Assembly (NCBI RefSeq): GCF_030734285.1
Contig: NZ_CP132294.1
Span: 1,798,001 to 1,862,000 of the forward strand
Length of the DNA stretch: 64,000 nt
From: Natronococcus sp. AD-5
Lineage (GTDB): Archaea > Halobacteriota > Halobacteria > Halobacteriales > Natrialbaceae
Direction of reading: 5' to 3'
Positions 53,114 through 62,840 of the stretch are shown here, one piece after another. Both the position numbers and the translations under genes were made by a program. Numbering within the stretch: position 1 is the stretch's first letter; each line of letters starts with the position of its first letter. The notes below the pieces were generated by a model. It was not told where the DNA came from. It was given only the letters and a program-made list of their open reading frames with translations, and did not search any database.

Positions 53114-53139
53114 TACCGTACTATGTTCCCTATATAGTC
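53114..53139 (-). promoter_or_regulatory. shared pst promoter element, second pstB copy
   Basis: Reads CTATATAG, three bases, then ACATAGTACGGTA, continuing into the TATA-like GTATTTAG. It begins 30 bp upstream of ATG 53084, exactly as in front of pstS. Confidence 0.7.
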
Positions 53140-53236
53140 CTATGCCGACATCTGATATCAATTTATACGGAGAACCCACCCGCGCGGGATGTCGATACGC
53201 AGACCACGAGATCGGCGTCGTGACAACTCCTGACGT

Positions 53237-53260
53237 CTCTATAGAGTTCCGTGCGTTTAT
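53237..53260 (+). promoter_or_regulatory. palindrome and TATA box before the PhoU-like gene
   Basis: CTCTATAGAG (53237-53246) is a perfect 10-bp palindrome and GTTTATA (53254-53260) the likely TATA box, about 25 bp ahead of the start at 53285, so the transcript is leaderless. The CTATAG core resembles the pst element but the spacing differs. Confidence 0.5.
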
Positions 53261-53284
53261 AGCTCCGCAGTCGAAAAGCCGCGT

Positions 53285-54280
53285 ATGGAAACGCGAAAGG
53301 TCCAGGTAACGGGCGGATCCACGTACACCGTCTCGCTGCCGAAATCCTGGGCGACCGAAAACGGCGTCAGCGCCGGGGCGACGGTCGAATTTTACCCGGA
53401 AGAGGACTCGCTGTTGCTCACGCCGACCAGCGAGACCGATCGTCAGGAGGGGACCCTCGACGTCTCGGATCTCGAGGGGGAGCGGCTCACCCGGGCGGTG
53501 ATGACGATGTACGTCAGCGGCTTCGACATCATCCGCCTCGAGGCGACCCGCATCACGACCGACCAGCGCCGAGCGATTCGCGACGCGACCCAGAGTCTCG
53601 TCGGCGTCGAGGTCCTGGAGGAGACGTCCGATAGCGTCGTCATCCAGGATCTGCTCGACTCCTCGGAGCTCTCGATCGTCAACGCCGTCTCCCGGATGCG
53701 CCTGATCGCCCAGTCGATGCTCGAGGACGCCGTCACCGCGCTGATCGAAAACGACGACGACATCGCCCACGACGTCCTCGAGCGCGACGACGACGTCGAC
53801 CGGCTCTGGCTCGTCGTCTCCCGCATCTTCCGGGCGACCCTGCGTTCGCCGCGCGCCGCCGAAGAGCTCGGCGTTCCTCGCGAGGACTGCTTCGACTACC
53901 ACTCGAGCGCCCGTCAGCTCGAGCGCGTCGCCGACCACGCCGCCAAGATCAGCAACCTCGCGCTCAAACTCGAGGAGATCCCGGAACCGGTCGCCGAGGG
54001 GCTCGTCGCGCTCCACGAGGACGCTTTCGACATCCTCGAGAAGTCGCTGGACGCGCTGTTCGCCGACGAGGCCGCCGAGGCGAACCGGCTCGGACACGCC
54101 GCCCGCGAGGCGGTCCTCGAGATCGACCAGCACACCCGGGAGATCGACGACATGCTGCGCGACCTCGACCCCGTCCAGGCCCAGTCGCTGGGGCTGATCG
54201 TCGACTCGCTCTCCCGGAGCGCGGACTACGGCGGTAACATCGCCGAGACGGCGCTCCAGAAGGCCGCGCCGCGACCCTGA
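53285..54280 (+). CDS. phosphate uptake regulator, AbrB-PhoU fusion
   Basis: A 331-residue protein. Residues about 1-50 are an AbrB/SpoVT-type DNA-binding domain (METRKVQVTGGSTYTVSLPK, SAGATVEFYPEEDSLLL). The rest is PhoU-like with helical repeats (SARQLERVADHAAKISNLAL, LSRSADYGGNIAETAL). This domain pairing is common in archaea and is thought to be the DNA-binding regulator of phosphate genes. It is divergent from the second pstB with 200 bp between, so it probably controls one or both pst units. Confidence 0.9.
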   Translation: METRKVQVTGGSTYTVSLPKSWATENGVSAGATVEFYPEEDSLLLTPTSETDRQEGTLDVSDLEGERLTRAVMTMYVSGFDIIRLEATRITTDQRRAIRDATQSLVGVEVLEETSDSVVIQDLLDSSELSIVNAVSRMRLIAQSMLEDAVTALIENDDDIAHDVLERDDDVDRLWLVVSRIFRATLRSPRAAEELGVPREDCFDYHSSARQLERVADHAAKISNLALKLEEIPEPVAEGLVALHEDAFDILEKSLDALFADEAAEANRLGHAAREAVLEIDQHTREIDDMLRDLDPVQAQSLGLIVDSLSRSADYGGNIAETALQKAAPRP

Positions 54281-54443
54281 GCTATTATCCGTCGTCGCCG
54301 TCGTCCCTTGGACGATCGCTCGCGTCGATACGAGACCGTATTGACGGCCTATGACGCCTATAGATCGCTCAATACCACAACTAGCAATCACCTTATTGCG
54401 CCCCCGCGTCGGACGACGTGTGGCACCCAGTGCCAGAACGATC

Positions 54444-54668
54444 ATGCAAGGACGCTCCAGCGGCGACGACGGGCCAGTCCGCGAGCAACAGTCCGGCGCC
54501 GAGTCCGCGGCTTTAGCGCCGGCGGCTCTCGAGGCCGCCGTCGTCGAATACGAGAGCCGACCGAACCGACAGACGATCTATCCGGCCGACTGCGCGGGCG
54601 ATCGGAAGCTCACGGCGTGGCTGAGTGCGAACGCGAGCGCGTTCGTCGACCTCGACGACCGGCGCTGA
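54444..54668 (+). CDS. DUF7511-like small protein
   Basis: 74 residues ending RPNRQTIYPADCAGDRKLTA, WLSANASAFVDLDDRR. I recognise the YESRPNxxTIYPAD and WLSA pattern of a small haloarchaeal family (I believe DUF7511). No motif suggests function. A TATA-like CCTTATTG (54391-54398) lies about 50 bp upstream. ATG 54444 gives the short form; the frame is open earlier but non-homologous. Confidence 0.65.
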   Translation: MQGRSSGDDGPVREQQSGAESAALAPAALEAAVVEYESRPNRQTIYPADCAGDRKLTAWLSANASAFVDLDDRR

Positions 54669-54746
54669 TCGGGTCGGACGATTCGCGAGGCCATCGCTGT
54701 TCGGATTCGCGGAGCGGTCGAAAACGGTTCGTCGGCTACGCGGCGG

Positions 54747-55118
54747 TTACTCGAGGAGAACGGCGTTGACCTGGCCGGTCTGACCGGGTCGGGACGTGAC
54801 GCGCGCCTGTCCTTCGGAGGTCTCGATGACGGCGCCCTTCGTGATGATGTTTCGGCGGACGTAGTTCGGGTTGGCGTCGTTTTCGACGACGTCCTCGATC
54901 TCCGCGGTGACCGTCTCGCCGCCCTCGTTGACGCTCGCCACGTTCGTCGCGAGCGCGCGGGTCTTCGTGCCGTTGCCGCGGACGTCGACGGTCCGGAAGC
55001 GGGGTTCGCCGACCTGCGTCTCCGTCGGCAGTCGGCCGAGTTCGTCCTTTCGGCGCTTGCGTACGTTCTTCAGTCGGCCGCCGGTTCGCTTGCGCGTAGA
55101 GCGTCCCTGGTCTTGCAT
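54747..55118 (-). CDS. rps8e: 30S ribosomal protein S8e
   Basis: A 123-residue archaeal S8e: MQDQGRSTRKRTGGRLKNVR, then VDVRGNGTKTRALATNVASV and NDANPNYVRRNIITKGAVIE, all diagnostic. Part of the small ribosomal subunit. Stands alone in this window; downstream of the beta-propeller gene on the same strand with a 159-bp gap. Confidence 0.98.
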   Translation of the reverse strand: MQDQGRSTRKRTGGRLKNVRKRRKDELGRLPTETQVGEPRFRTVDVRGNGTKTRALATNVASVNEGGETVTAEIEDVVENDANPNYVRRNIITKGAVIETSEGQARVTSRPGQTGQVNAVLLE

Positions 55119-55191
55119 ACTCGGACAACGTCCCGGCGAATACTTGAATGCACGCTTTCACGCCGACCGTTTTTGCGTGATGGGTGAGCGA

Positions 55192-55256
55192 CGAGCGGAG
55201 CGAACCCGAACGGGAAAAATCTCGACCACAAAAGAGCCGCTCACTCACTCCGCTCG
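55192..55256. other. inverted repeat upstream of rps8e
   Basis: CGAGCGGAG (55192-55200) and CTCCGCTCG (55248-55256) are perfect 9-bp arms with a 47-bp spacer between the end of the beta-propeller gene and rps8e. This may be a terminator or just a common haloarchaeal GAGCGGAGCG-type palindrome. Confidence 0.35.
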
Positions 55257-55277
55257 TTCGCGGTGCTACCGGTGGTC

Positions 55278-56696
55278 TCACTCGTCTTCGACGAGGCAGT
55301 ACGCGTGGCCGGGCTCCTCGAGGATCGTCTCCTCGTCGTCGTCCCAGTAGTTCGAGAAGACGCCGCGCTCGGCGTAGTAGATCTGTCCGTCGTGGGGGAC
55401 CGGCGCGCTCGTGACGTGGCCGCGGTTCTCGACCCGCCAGCGGCGCTCGCCGGTCTCCCTGTCGAGCGCGTACAGGTGCGCGTCGTAGGAGCCGACGAGG
55501 ACCGTCTCGGCGGTGGCGGTCAGCGCGCCGATGACCGAGCCGTTGACGTCCGTCGACCACAATTCCTCGCCGGAGTCGCAGTCGATGGCGTAGACGTGGT
55601 CGTCGGTGCTCCCCGTGTAGACGACGTTCTCCTCGGGATCCAGCGCCGGGTTGGCCATGATCCGCCCGTCCGTCTCGAACGCCCACTCCTCGGTGCCGTC
55701 CTCGAGATCTAGACAGTAGAAGTGCTCGTCCCAGGAGCCGACGTAGCCGTACCCGTCGTGGGCCGCGATCGTTCCCTTGATCTCCGCGCCGAGGTTGAAC
55801 TCGCCGCCGGCTTTCGACTCGCCGTCGGGCCCGCCCTCGCCGCCGGTCTGGAACTCCCAGGCGAACTCGAGCGAGGGGAACTCCCAGCAGTAGACGACCC
55901 CGTCGTTGGAGCCGGCGCAGATCCGGCCCGTCTCGAGATCGATCGTCGGCGAGGGATGGGCCTGACCCCAGATGCGATCGTCGCTCCAGGTCGGCTCGCC
56001 GGTTTCGGCGTCGAACGTCCAGAGCGCGCCCGAGGACGGACTGCCGTACTCGGCGATGACGTAGAGCGTCCCGTCGTAGTAGGCGGGACTCGAGCCGATC
56101 GCCAGCGTGCCCTCGAGTTCGTGGGATCGGGTTCGCCAGACGATCTCGCCGGTCCCGACGTCGATCGCGTACAGGTCGCCGTCGTACCCGCCGACGTAGG
56201 CGGTGTCGTCGACGATGGCCGGCGAGCCGTGGAAGCCGAGGTCGGTCGCGCCGGTCTTCGCGAGCCAGCGCGGCTCGCCCGACGGCTCGACGGCGTGAAC
56301 CAGGCCCGTGTCGCCCGCCATCACGATCGTCTCGCCGTCGGGCGTCGGGAGCGGGCTCGATTTCGCCGCGGTGTGTCCGACGTTGTTGATCGGGAACCGC
56401 CAGTTGACGCTGACGGCGTCGGGAACGACCTCGTCCGGGTAATAGCCGAGCCGACGCAGTCCCCGCTGGAACATCGTCACGTCCTCGTTCGGGTGGGTTA
56501 GGTACCCCGAGAGATTATCGATATCGTCGGACGGGACGGTCGTCTGGGACGGGGAGTCGTCCGTCGGCTCCCACAGGGTACAACCTGCGAGCCCTGCGGT
56601 CGCAGCAACCCCCGTCGCGCGGAGGAACTGGCGTCGAACGCGCCCGTCGCTCGCTTCGGGCGAGTCCGAGACCGGGGACCGAGTTCGATGTGGCAT
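55278..56696 (-). CDS. PQQ-type beta-propeller Tat lipoprotein
   Basis: A 472-residue protein. The leader has VRRQFLRATGVAATAGLAGC: Tat motif plus lipobox Cys. The mature part is a chain of blades with TGEIVWRTRSHELEGTLAIG, DPEENVVYTGSTDDHVYAID, DCDSGEELWSTDVNGSVIGA and similar. It is longer than the 386-residue relative at 28583 and, unlike it, is lipid-anchored. Role: scaffold or ligand-binding on the outer face; an enzymatic quinoprotein is possible but no catalytic residues are seen. Confidence 0.85.
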   Translation of the reverse strand: MPHRTRSPVSDSPEASDGRVRRQFLRATGVAATAGLAGCTLWEPTDDSPSQTTVPSDDIDNLSGYLTHPNEDVTMFQRGLRRLGYYPDEVVPDAVSVNWRFPINNVGHTAAKSSPLPTPDGETIVMAGDTGLVHAVEPSGEPRWLAKTGATDLGFHGSPAIVDDTAYVGGYDGDLYAIDVGTGEIVWRTRSHELEGTLAIGSSPAYYDGTLYVIAEYGSPSSGALWTFDAETGEPTWSDDRIWGQAHPSPTIDLETGRICAGSNDGVVYCWEFPSLEFAWEFQTGGEGGPDGESKAGGEFNLGAEIKGTIAAHDGYGYVGSWDEHFYCLDLEDGTEEWAFETDGRIMANPALDPEENVVYTGSTDDHVYAIDCDSGEELWSTDVNGSVIGALTATAETVLVGSYDAHLYALDRETGERRWRVENRGHVTSAPVPHDGQIYYAERGVFSNYWDDDEETILEEPGHAYCLVEDE

Positions 56697-56787
56697 TCTG
56701 GTGAAATTCAAGGAAACGGACCGATAAAAGAATCCCGGTGTCGGAGCGGCTCGACCCGGCGAGCGTCCTGCGAACGCCCGGGATTAT

Positions 56788-59046
<2,259 letters not shown>

Positions 59047-59185
59047 ACCGATGGCACTGTGGGGGAATACTAAAAAGAATGTGAAAGATGGGTTCGACAA
59101 TCGTCGAAATATTCCTTCAAGTACGGCGGCAGCGTCCGTCCGCGGAGTCGACCGTTTTATACGCACTGCGCCAGTGGGATTGGGT

Positions 59186-59680
59186 ATGGACGTCGCGCTT
59201 GGTGGGACGTTCGACCCCGTTCACGACGGCCACCGCCGGCTGTTCGAACGGGCGTTCGAACTCGGAGACGTGACCGTCGGGCTGACGAGCGACGAGCTCG
59301 CACCGCAGACTCGCCACGTCGACCGACACGTCAAATCGTTCGACGAACGAAAGCAGGGCCTCGAGGACGAACTCGAGCCGCTCGCGGACGAACACGACCG
59401 GGAGTTCGAGATTCGTCCGCTGGAGGAGCCGACGGGAATCGCGACCGAGCCACAGTTCGAGTACTTGGTCGTCTCGCCGGAGACGCTCGAGGGCGGCAAG
59501 CGCATCAACGAGATTCGCCACGAACGCGGGCACGGTCCCCTCGAGATCGTCGTCGTTCCGCACGTCCTCGCCGACGACGGCGACATCATCTCGAGTACCC
59601 GGATCGTCAACGGTGAAATCGACGAACACGGGACCGTTCTCGAGGCGGACGCCGAGACGGGTCGGCGGAGCCCCGACTGA
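59186..59680 (+). CDS. coaD: phosphopantetheine adenylyltransferase, archaeal type
   Basis: A 164-residue nucleotidyltransferase: [20 protein letters not shown] with the HxGH-type DGH motif, [12 protein letters not shown], and IISSTRI near the C-terminus. It makes dephospho-CoA in coenzyme A synthesis. Archaeal length and layout. TTTTATACG just upstream (about 59153-59161) is a TATA box 25-30 bp from the ATG, consistent with leaderless mRNA. Divergent from maeB. Confidence 0.95.
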   Translation: MDVALGGTFDPVHDGHRRLFERAFELGDVTVGLTSDELAPQTRHVDRHVKSFDERKQGLEDELEPLADEHDREFEIRPLEEPTGIATEPQFEYLVVSPETLEGGKRINEIRHERGHGPLEIVVVPHVLADDGDIISSTRIVNGEIDEHGTVLEADAETGRRSPD

Positions 59681-59817
59681 GCGGTCGAGACGGTTCATCA
59701 CTTACCGTTCGTTCAGCTTGACTGCCAGCTTCTGGTCACGTTTACGAACGTCGGCACTGTTTTCGTCCGCGTATCGTACACTTACGCCGATCAGGATCGG
59801 AATGTCACCTGAAACGA

Positions 59818-60126
59818 TCACCAGCGCGGCGGCTCGAGCCCGGCGTCCTCGAGTAACGTTTTCCACCGGGACTGGATGGAGAGTCGAGAGACGTCCGCGG
59901 CGTCCGCGACCGCCCCCTGCGTCCGGCCGTCGCCGGCGACGAGCGAGCCGGCGTAGAGGCTGGCTGCGAGCAGTGCTCGCTTCGAGCGGTCGGCCTCCGG
60001 TACGTCCGTCAGGAAGAGTTCCGTCGCACACGACCGCGCCTCGCTCGATAGCTCCAGCCGGTCGGCGGCCTGCTCGAGTTCCTCGAGCCAGGGTTCGTAC
60101 TCGATGCGATCCCGGGCGCTGTGCAT
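59818..60126 (-). CDS. single-repeat TFB (TFIIB)-like protein
   Basis: A 102-residue protein. Residues 45-95 (EADRSKRALLAASLYAGSLV, DAADVSRLSIQSRWKTLLED) match the second cyclin repeat and helix-turn-helix of archaeal transcription factor B. The zinc ribbon, B-finger/reader and first repeat are absent, so it cannot replace TFB at a promoter. It could bind DNA or compete with full TFBs. Family annotated in other haloarchaea as TFIIB-family protein. Convergent with coaD. Confidence 0.75.
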   Translation of the reverse strand: MHSARDRIEYEPWLEELEQAADRLELSSEARSCATELFLTDVPEADRSKRALLAASLYAGSLVAGDGRTQGAVADAADVSRLSIQSRWKTLLEDAGLEPPRW

Positions 60127-60381
60127 ACGACGAGATATCGCCCCGTCCGAGATAAATCCACGGTCCGCACCAGTGTCTCGCGAGCGGGCCAGTAATCGCG
60201 GGCCGGTTCGATCGTCTTACCGTCCAATACTGGGCTAGGATCGGCAACATTCAGCTACGAACGACTCAGCAAACCGGCCGTTCACCCGCGATTTCACTAG
60301 GATACAACTACTAAAGCCCCGTTCCACCGAATCCCGAGTTGACGTCCGTCACTCCCTCCGGGCTGGCGGTTCGCGTTATCC

Positions 60382-60555
60382 ATGAAAGAACCAACATGCA
60401 AGCTGGTGTGTACCGGGTGCGGCCTCGAGATGCCGTACCGGGATCGATCGTTGGCCGAGCAGGCGGCCGAACTCCACCAGCTTCGCGATTCGGAGCATAT
60501 CACCTTCATCGTGCCGCCCGACTGGTCGCCCGAGGAACCAGTGAAACACGAGTGA
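60382..60555 (+). CDS. zinc-finger microprotein
   Basis: A 57-residue protein (MKEPTCKLVCTGCGLEMPYR to SPEEPVKHE) with Cys6, Cys10, Cys13 and His32 or His39 as possible zinc ligands. Short zinc proteins of this kind are common in haloarchaea and bind nucleic acids or other proteins. The frame has good codon use and a Cys/His-rich head; no homologue is named. Lies 46 bp ahead of tRNA-Leu on the same strand. Confidence 0.65.
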   Translation: MKEPTCKLVCTGCGLEMPYRDRSLAEQAAELHQLRDSEHITFIVPPDWSPEEPVKHE

Positions 60556-60601
60556 GACGGATCGACAGGTTCTTACTCGATTCGTGACAAGCGGGGGATG
60601 A

Positions 60602-60686
60602 GCGCGGGTAGCCAAGCTAGGCCAACGGCGCAGCGCTTAGGACGCTGTCCCGTAGGGGTCCGCCGGTTCGAATCCGGTCCCGCGCA
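60602..60686 (+). tRNA. tRNA-Leu (TAG)
   Basis: 85 nt, class II. Acceptor GCGCGGG / CCCGCGC plus discriminator A. The anticodon stem CAGCG / CGCTG holds the loop CTTAGGA, so the anticodon is TAG. Long variable arm TCCCGTAGGGGT and TpsiC arm CCGGTTCGAATCCGG. CCA not encoded, no intron. Confidence 0.96.
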
Positions 60687-60720
60687 TTGCTGTGGCGAGC
60701 AAATTCGCGAGCGACAGCAA
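60687..60720 (+). ncRNA. stem-loop directly after tRNA-Leu
   Basis: TTGCTGT (60687-60693) pairs with ACAGCAA (60714-60720); an inner GCGA / TCGC stem closes a small loop. It begins at the very next base after the tRNA, so the primary transcript will carry it. Confidence 0.5.
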
Positions 60721-60722
60721 TC

Positions 60723-60739
60723 GTCTGCCGGTTCGAATC
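60723..60739 (+). repeat. degenerate copy of the tRNA-Leu TpsiC arm
   Basis: Matches 60658-60674 of the tRNA at 16 of 17 bases (one C to T change), then diverges. Same position after the hairpin as the copy behind tRNA-Ser. Confidence 0.65.
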
Positions 60740-61019
60740 GACGGGTGGCAACGGTATCGAATCGATATTATTCACGTAGTTGGGTATTTCGAAGCAGCGG
60801 TTACGTAGAACTGCGAACGGACTGCTGCGAGCGCTATCAAACAGCGATGACGCTGGGAGAACAGTGCTAATAGAAGGCGCGAGTGCAGTACGCACTGGTG
60901 CTCAGTTAGGGAGGTGTGGCGGGCGAAGAACTGGTGGAGCGGTCCCACCCGAACGGGGAACAAAGGCAACCCGATCTGACCACGAAGCATATACCGATGG
61001 TATCGACGACTAGTACTGT
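60740..61019. other. intergenic region before the 111-residue gene
   Basis: 280 bp. A TATA-like GCATATACC near 60987-60995 lies about 30 bp before the start at 61020 and is overlapped by the short palindrome ATACC-GAT-GGTAT. Otherwise no feature. Confidence 0.4.
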
Positions 61020-61355
61020 ATGGAACGGGGAACGATCTACGTGGGTACGGATGGGCGGTACTACGGGTGCGTGCAAGTCTGGGAGCGATTCGAAGCGAAC
61101 GAGTGGATTCCGTGTTGTTGGGATGCCGAGTCGGGACAGGAGTGGGTGCGAACAGAAACGGACGACCTACTCTCGCTAACGCCGATTTCCCCTTCTGCAG
61201 TTCCTGACGATCTTCAGATCGAATACCGTGAAGAAGGCGTTATCGTGATCGGTGGTCCCTCTAGAAGTCTAGATAAGACGCTGATACGAAATATGACCGA
61301 TGAACGCACTTCTCCGTTCGAGTTGCCGTCCACGTACGACCGACACTCGCGGTAA
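61020..61355 (+). CDS. conserved hypothetical protein
   Basis: A 111-residue protein, MERGTIYVGTDGRYYGCVQV, VWERFEANEWIPCCWDAESG, VRTETDDLLSLTPISPSAV. Two aromatic/Trp-rich segments with CC suggest a small beta-barrel-like fold. I do not recognise a family. It has no secretion signal or TM helix, stands alone and starts 30 bp after a TATA-like element. Codon use is slightly less GC-rich than the neighbours. Confidence 0.55.
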   Translation: MERGTIYVGTDGRYYGCVQVWERFEANEWIPCCWDAESGQEWVRTETDDLLSLTPISPSAVPDDLQIEYREEGVIVIGGPSRSLDKTLIRNMTDERTSPFELPSTYDRHSR

Positions 61356-62025
61356 CTACGCATCCGCGTTCGGCACGCCGCTTTTGACAGCGGCCCGGTA
61401 GGCAGGTCGGGGTCTGCTGGTCAGAAGGCGCGAACGTAGCACGGACGATCCTCCAACGCTCGGCAGAGTGGTCGCTCAGCGGAGGGCGCGCAGGTATAAC
61501 TCGCCTCGGCGAGGAATCGATCGGTTCTCTGCACCGCCGTTGACGATGTCGGATGAACTGCGCCACGTATATGCTTACTACGACTTCGATCACCGATTTC
61601 GACGGTACCGTCTCAGCGAAGTAACGTGCTGATGCACCGCTCGATGTACCTCGCGAACGAGACGGTCGGCGTCCCAGGTAGGTAGACCGGGAGATCGGAC
61701 CGTTCGATCGGAACGTTAGTGATAGGATCTCTGGGTTGGAGTTCTTCCATACGCGAGTTTTGAACCGGGCGTATTTACGTATTCGCAAGTATAGTTTGGA
61801 AATTAGAAATTAATAATCATCATTGTGGAACTCTCGCACGATATCGAGAGCCACCGGGCGTCAGTTACCGTAATCTACTGACGCAAACGAAACGAATAGA
61901 CCGATCCCGGCCCGGATCCGGTCTCGCGCAACCGTTCGCTCTCCGAGCCCCCATGACACGTAGTGGCAAGACGAGCGTCAGACACTCCACAACGCTTATT
62001 CGCGCGGGAAAGACTTGTACGAGCA
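61356..62025. other. gene-poor stretch before dacZ
   Basis: About 670 bp. Apart from one candidate micro-ORF on the minus strand (61613-61750) no gene is supported. AT-rich tract at 61790-61830. The longer open frames here do not look like protein. Confidence 0.4.
61613..61750 (-). CDS. candidate small protein
   Basis: A 45-residue frame, MEELQPRDPITNVPIERSDL then PVYLPGTPTVSFARYIERCI and a short end. It has plausible composition and a TATA-like GTAAATAC about 25-30 bp upstream (near 61773-61780). There is no family evidence, so it may be accidental. Confidence 0.35.
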   Translation of the reverse strand: MEELQPRDPITNVPIERSDLPVYLPGTPTVSFARYIERCISTLLR

Positions 62026-62838
62026 ATGGCCGGGTTAGACGATGTCTTCGGAGACCTCTTCTCGAGTGTCGATGCCGTTGCACTCTTCTCACCGAGTGGA
62101 TCGTACTACGAACGGTTCGTGGCGGTAGACGAGGTCGACGTGATCGTCGTCGGTACCGAGAACGACGTCGGCGCGGAGACGTTCGTCGAACTGCCGCTCG
62201 AATTCGACAACATCTCCGATCGGATCCGCTTCGGGCTCGAGGGCGCGCTCAACCAGGACATCATCGAGGACGGCGACACGCTGGCCTGTGCGACGAGCGT
62301 CTTCAGCGACGACATCGACACGGTGTCTCGTGCGCGGGCGGACGCGGACTCCCACACCGGGATCTACGACCTGTTCGCGCGGTCACGCGCGGATCCGGAG
62401 GTGATCAAGTCGGTGTTGGAGTTGGCGATCGAACTGGGCCAGAAGGGCCAGAAGGGCAAGCCCGTCGGGGCGCTGTTCGTCGTCGGCGACGCGGGCAAGG
62501 TGATGAACAAGTCCCGGCCGCTGTCGTACAACCCGTTCGAAAAGTCCCACGTCCACGTCGGCGATCCGATCGTGAACGTGATGTTGAAGGAGTTCTCCCG
62601 GCTCGACGGCGCGTTCGTCATCTCGGATGCGGGCAAGATCGTCTCGGCGTACCGCTACCTCGAGCCGTCCGCGGAAGGGGTCGACATTCCGAAGGGGCTG
62701 GGTGCCCGCCACATGGCCGGCGGCGCGATCACGCGGGACACGAACGCGATCGCGATCGTGCTCTCGGAGAGTGATGGGCTCGTCCGGGCGTTCAAAGCCG
62801 GTGAGCTCATTCTGGAGGTCGATCCGGAGGCGTACTGA
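62026..62838 (+). CDS. dacZ: diadenylate cyclase DacZ (c-di-AMP synthase)
   Basis: A 270-residue DisA_N-domain protein. The catalytic DGA motif is Asp194-Gly195-Ala196 (RLDGAFVISDAGKIV) and the second motif GLGARHMAGGA is at 224-234. MAGLDDVFGDLFSSVDAVAL is the standard start, so ATG 62026 is used. It makes the second messenger c-di-AMP from two ATP; the haloarchaeal enzyme has been studied in Haloferax volcanii and controls osmotic balance. An upstream GCTTATT (near 61994-62000) fits a promoter. The next gene, an MscS-type channel, starts 2 bp after its stop. Confidence 0.95.
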   Translation: MAGLDDVFGDLFSSVDAVALFSPSGSYYERFVAVDEVDVIVVGTENDVGAETFVELPLEFDNISDRIRFGLEGALNQDIIEDGDTLACATSVFSDDIDTVSRARADADSHTGIYDLFARSRADPEVIKSVLELAIELGQKGQKGKPVGALFVVGDAGKVMNKSRPLSYNPFEKSHVHVGDPIVNVMLKEFSRLDGAFVISDAGKIVSAYRYLEPSAEGVDIPKGLGARHMAGGAITRDTNAIAIVLSESDGLVRAFKAGELILEVDPEAY

Positions 62839-62840
62839 CT

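Noticed and set aside
61261-61788. 175-residue minus-strand frame
   Set aside because: Low-quality composition, covers part of the 61020 gene in antisense and includes the better-supported micro-ORF in another frame.
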